Of a stretch of 6,692 nt of DNA, positions 6,008 through 6,692 are shown one piece after another. The translations under genes were made by a program, and so were the position numbers. A model generated the notes under the pieces. It worked only from the letters and a program-made list of their open reading frames with translations. It made no database searches and had not been told where the DNA came from. The DNA comes from Pseudomonadota bacterium (GTDB taxonomy: Bacteria; Pseudomonadota; Alphaproteobacteria; Rhizobiales; Xanthobacteraceae). Each line of letters opens with the position of its first letter. Within the stretch, counting starts at the first letter, position 1. The DNA lies in NCBI GenBank assembly GCA_963205465.1, contig CAUJKG010000098.1, forward strand, positions 1 to 6,692, in the 5' to 3' direction.

Positions 6008-6692
6008 ATGGCCGAACCGATTTTGATCGAGCGCTTGAACCGCATCGCTATCATCACCGTCAACCGGCCGGAGCGGCGCAATGCTTTCGATCTCGCGACC
6101 GCGGAAGCCATCTACAAAGCCTTCAAGCAGTTCGATGCGGACGACACGCTCGATGTCGCGGTGCTTACCGGCGCGGGCGGTAACTTCTGCGCGGGTGCGG
6201 ACCTGCATGCCTTCGCGCAAGGCGAGCCGCGCCCATTCCTGACTGAAGGCGACTTCGCCCCGATGGGCTGCACGCGGTTGAAACTCTCCAAGCCTGTAAT
6301 CGCAGCGATAGAGGGCTACGCAGTCGCGGGCGGGATCGAAGTCGCGTGCTGGTGCGACCTGCGGGTCGCCGCCAAATCCGCGACCTTCGGCGTATTCTGC
6401 CGCCGTTTCGGCGTGCCGCTGGTCGACCTCGGCACCATCCGCCTGCCGCGGCTGATCGGCCATAGTCGAGCCATGGACCTGATCCTCACCGGCCGCCCAG
6501 TCAAAGCCGACGAAGCGCTCACGATGGGATTGGCAAACCGCGTCGTCGAAGACGGCAAGGCGCTGGAAGCTGCGCTCGAAATCGCGGAACAGCTTTCCGC
6601 ATTCCCGCAGGTCTGCATGCGCGCGGACCGCCTGTCCGCGCTTTCACAATGGGAACTGGATTGGGACGAGGCAACGCGAAAAGAAATGGAAG
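6008..6692 (+). CDS. Crotonase / enoyl-CoA hydratase-isomerase family protein (partial, 3' end outside window)
   Basis: Cytoplasmic acyl-CoA-binding enzyme of the crotonase superfamily. 228 codons are present and the frame is open at the window edge; family members usually run about 250-270 residues, so only the C-terminal helix is missing. The start ATG 6008 follows a good Shine-Dalgarno AGGAG (5994-5998) at 9-nt spacing. The N-terminus reads RIAIITVNRPERRNAF, a canonical crotonase strand and CoA-binding turn. Oxyanion-hole segments are NFCAGADL (59-66) and GYAVAGGIE (103-111). Glu111 aligns with the first catalytic glutamate of rat hydratase (E144). An ungapped alignment over the next 40 residues puts Cys131, in FGVFCRRFG, at the position of the second glutamate (E164). 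The conserved GT-x-RL and the Gly of LIG still align. The protein may therefore not be a classical 2-enoyl-CoA hydratase, and the substrate is unknown. Confidence 0.92.
   Translation, partial: MAEPILIERLNRIAIITVNRPERRNAFDLATAEAIYKAFKQFDADDTLDVAVLTGAGGNFCAGADLHAFAQGEPRPFLTEGDFAPMGCTRLKLSKPVIAAIEGYAVAGGIEVACWCDLRVAAKSATFGVFCRRFGVPLVDLGTIRLPRLIGHSRAMDLILTGRPVKADEALTMGLANRVVEDGKALEAALEIAEQLSAFPQVCMRADRLSALSQWELDWDEATRKEME

Noticed and set aside
5990..6463. 157-codon minus-strand frame opposite the crotonase start
   Set aside because: The plus-strand frame encodes an unmistakable crotonase with a good Shine-Dalgarno; the antisense product shows no motif.
1..6692. CRISPR, insertion sequence, prophage or anti-phage system
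   Set aside because: I found no repeat arrays, transposase, integrase, terminal inverted repeats or defence domains; base composition looks even across the window.

Overview
The window is GC-rich chromosomal DNA, most likely from an alphaproteobacterium of the order Hyphomicrobiales (Rhizobiales), perhaps near Bradyrhizobium or Xanthobacteraceae. This rests on remembered resemblance of the release factor 2 and penicillin-binding protein 1A sequences to rhizobial ones, on the mrcA-prfB neighbourhood, and on codon use. No database search was possible. I see no mobile element, CRISPR array, tRNA or rRNA.

Layout, left to right. (1) prfB (release factor 2) runs on the minus strand, 1184 down to 53. 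It is split by an in-frame UGA at a classical +1 programmed frameshift site (AGGAGG, 3 nt, CTT TGA C), so a simple ORF call gives only the C-terminal 322 of 376 residues. (2) A 159-residue putative secreted protein of unknown function (plus strand, 1283-1762) sits between prfB and mrcA. It diverges from prfB across a short region in which two candidate promoters share a palindromic -35 area. (3) A strong bidirectional hairpin terminator (1764-1794) separates that gene from the convergent mrcA. (4) mrcA (class A penicillin-binding protein 1A) runs on the minus strand from 4250 to 1800 with all catalytic motifs intact. (5) A 200-bp gap carries several short palindromes but no gene. (6) A family-21 glycosyltransferase (ceramide-glucosyltransferase/HpnI-like) lies on the minus strand, 5575-4451. 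(7) A 94-residue secreted four-cysteine protein lies just upstream on the same strand, 5902-5618. (8) A divergent crotonase-family gene starts at 6008 on the plus strand and runs off the window edge. It keeps only one of the two classical enoyl-CoA hydratase glutamates.

How it fits together. The minus-strand genes concern the cell envelope (peptidoglycan polymerisation and crosslinking, a membrane glycolipid glycosyltransferase, a small secreted protein) and translation termination. The terminator after mrcA and the candidate promoter before prfB suggest prfB is transcribed independently of mrcA here. The secreted protein and glycosyltransferase may form a two-gene unit, since only 42 bp separate them. 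The crotonase is probably a separate transcription unit of acyl-CoA metabolism. Most of the window is ordinary conserved core genome. The best second looks are the prfB recoding site, the shared divergent promoter, the atypical crotonase active site and the unassigned substrate of the glycosyltransferase.
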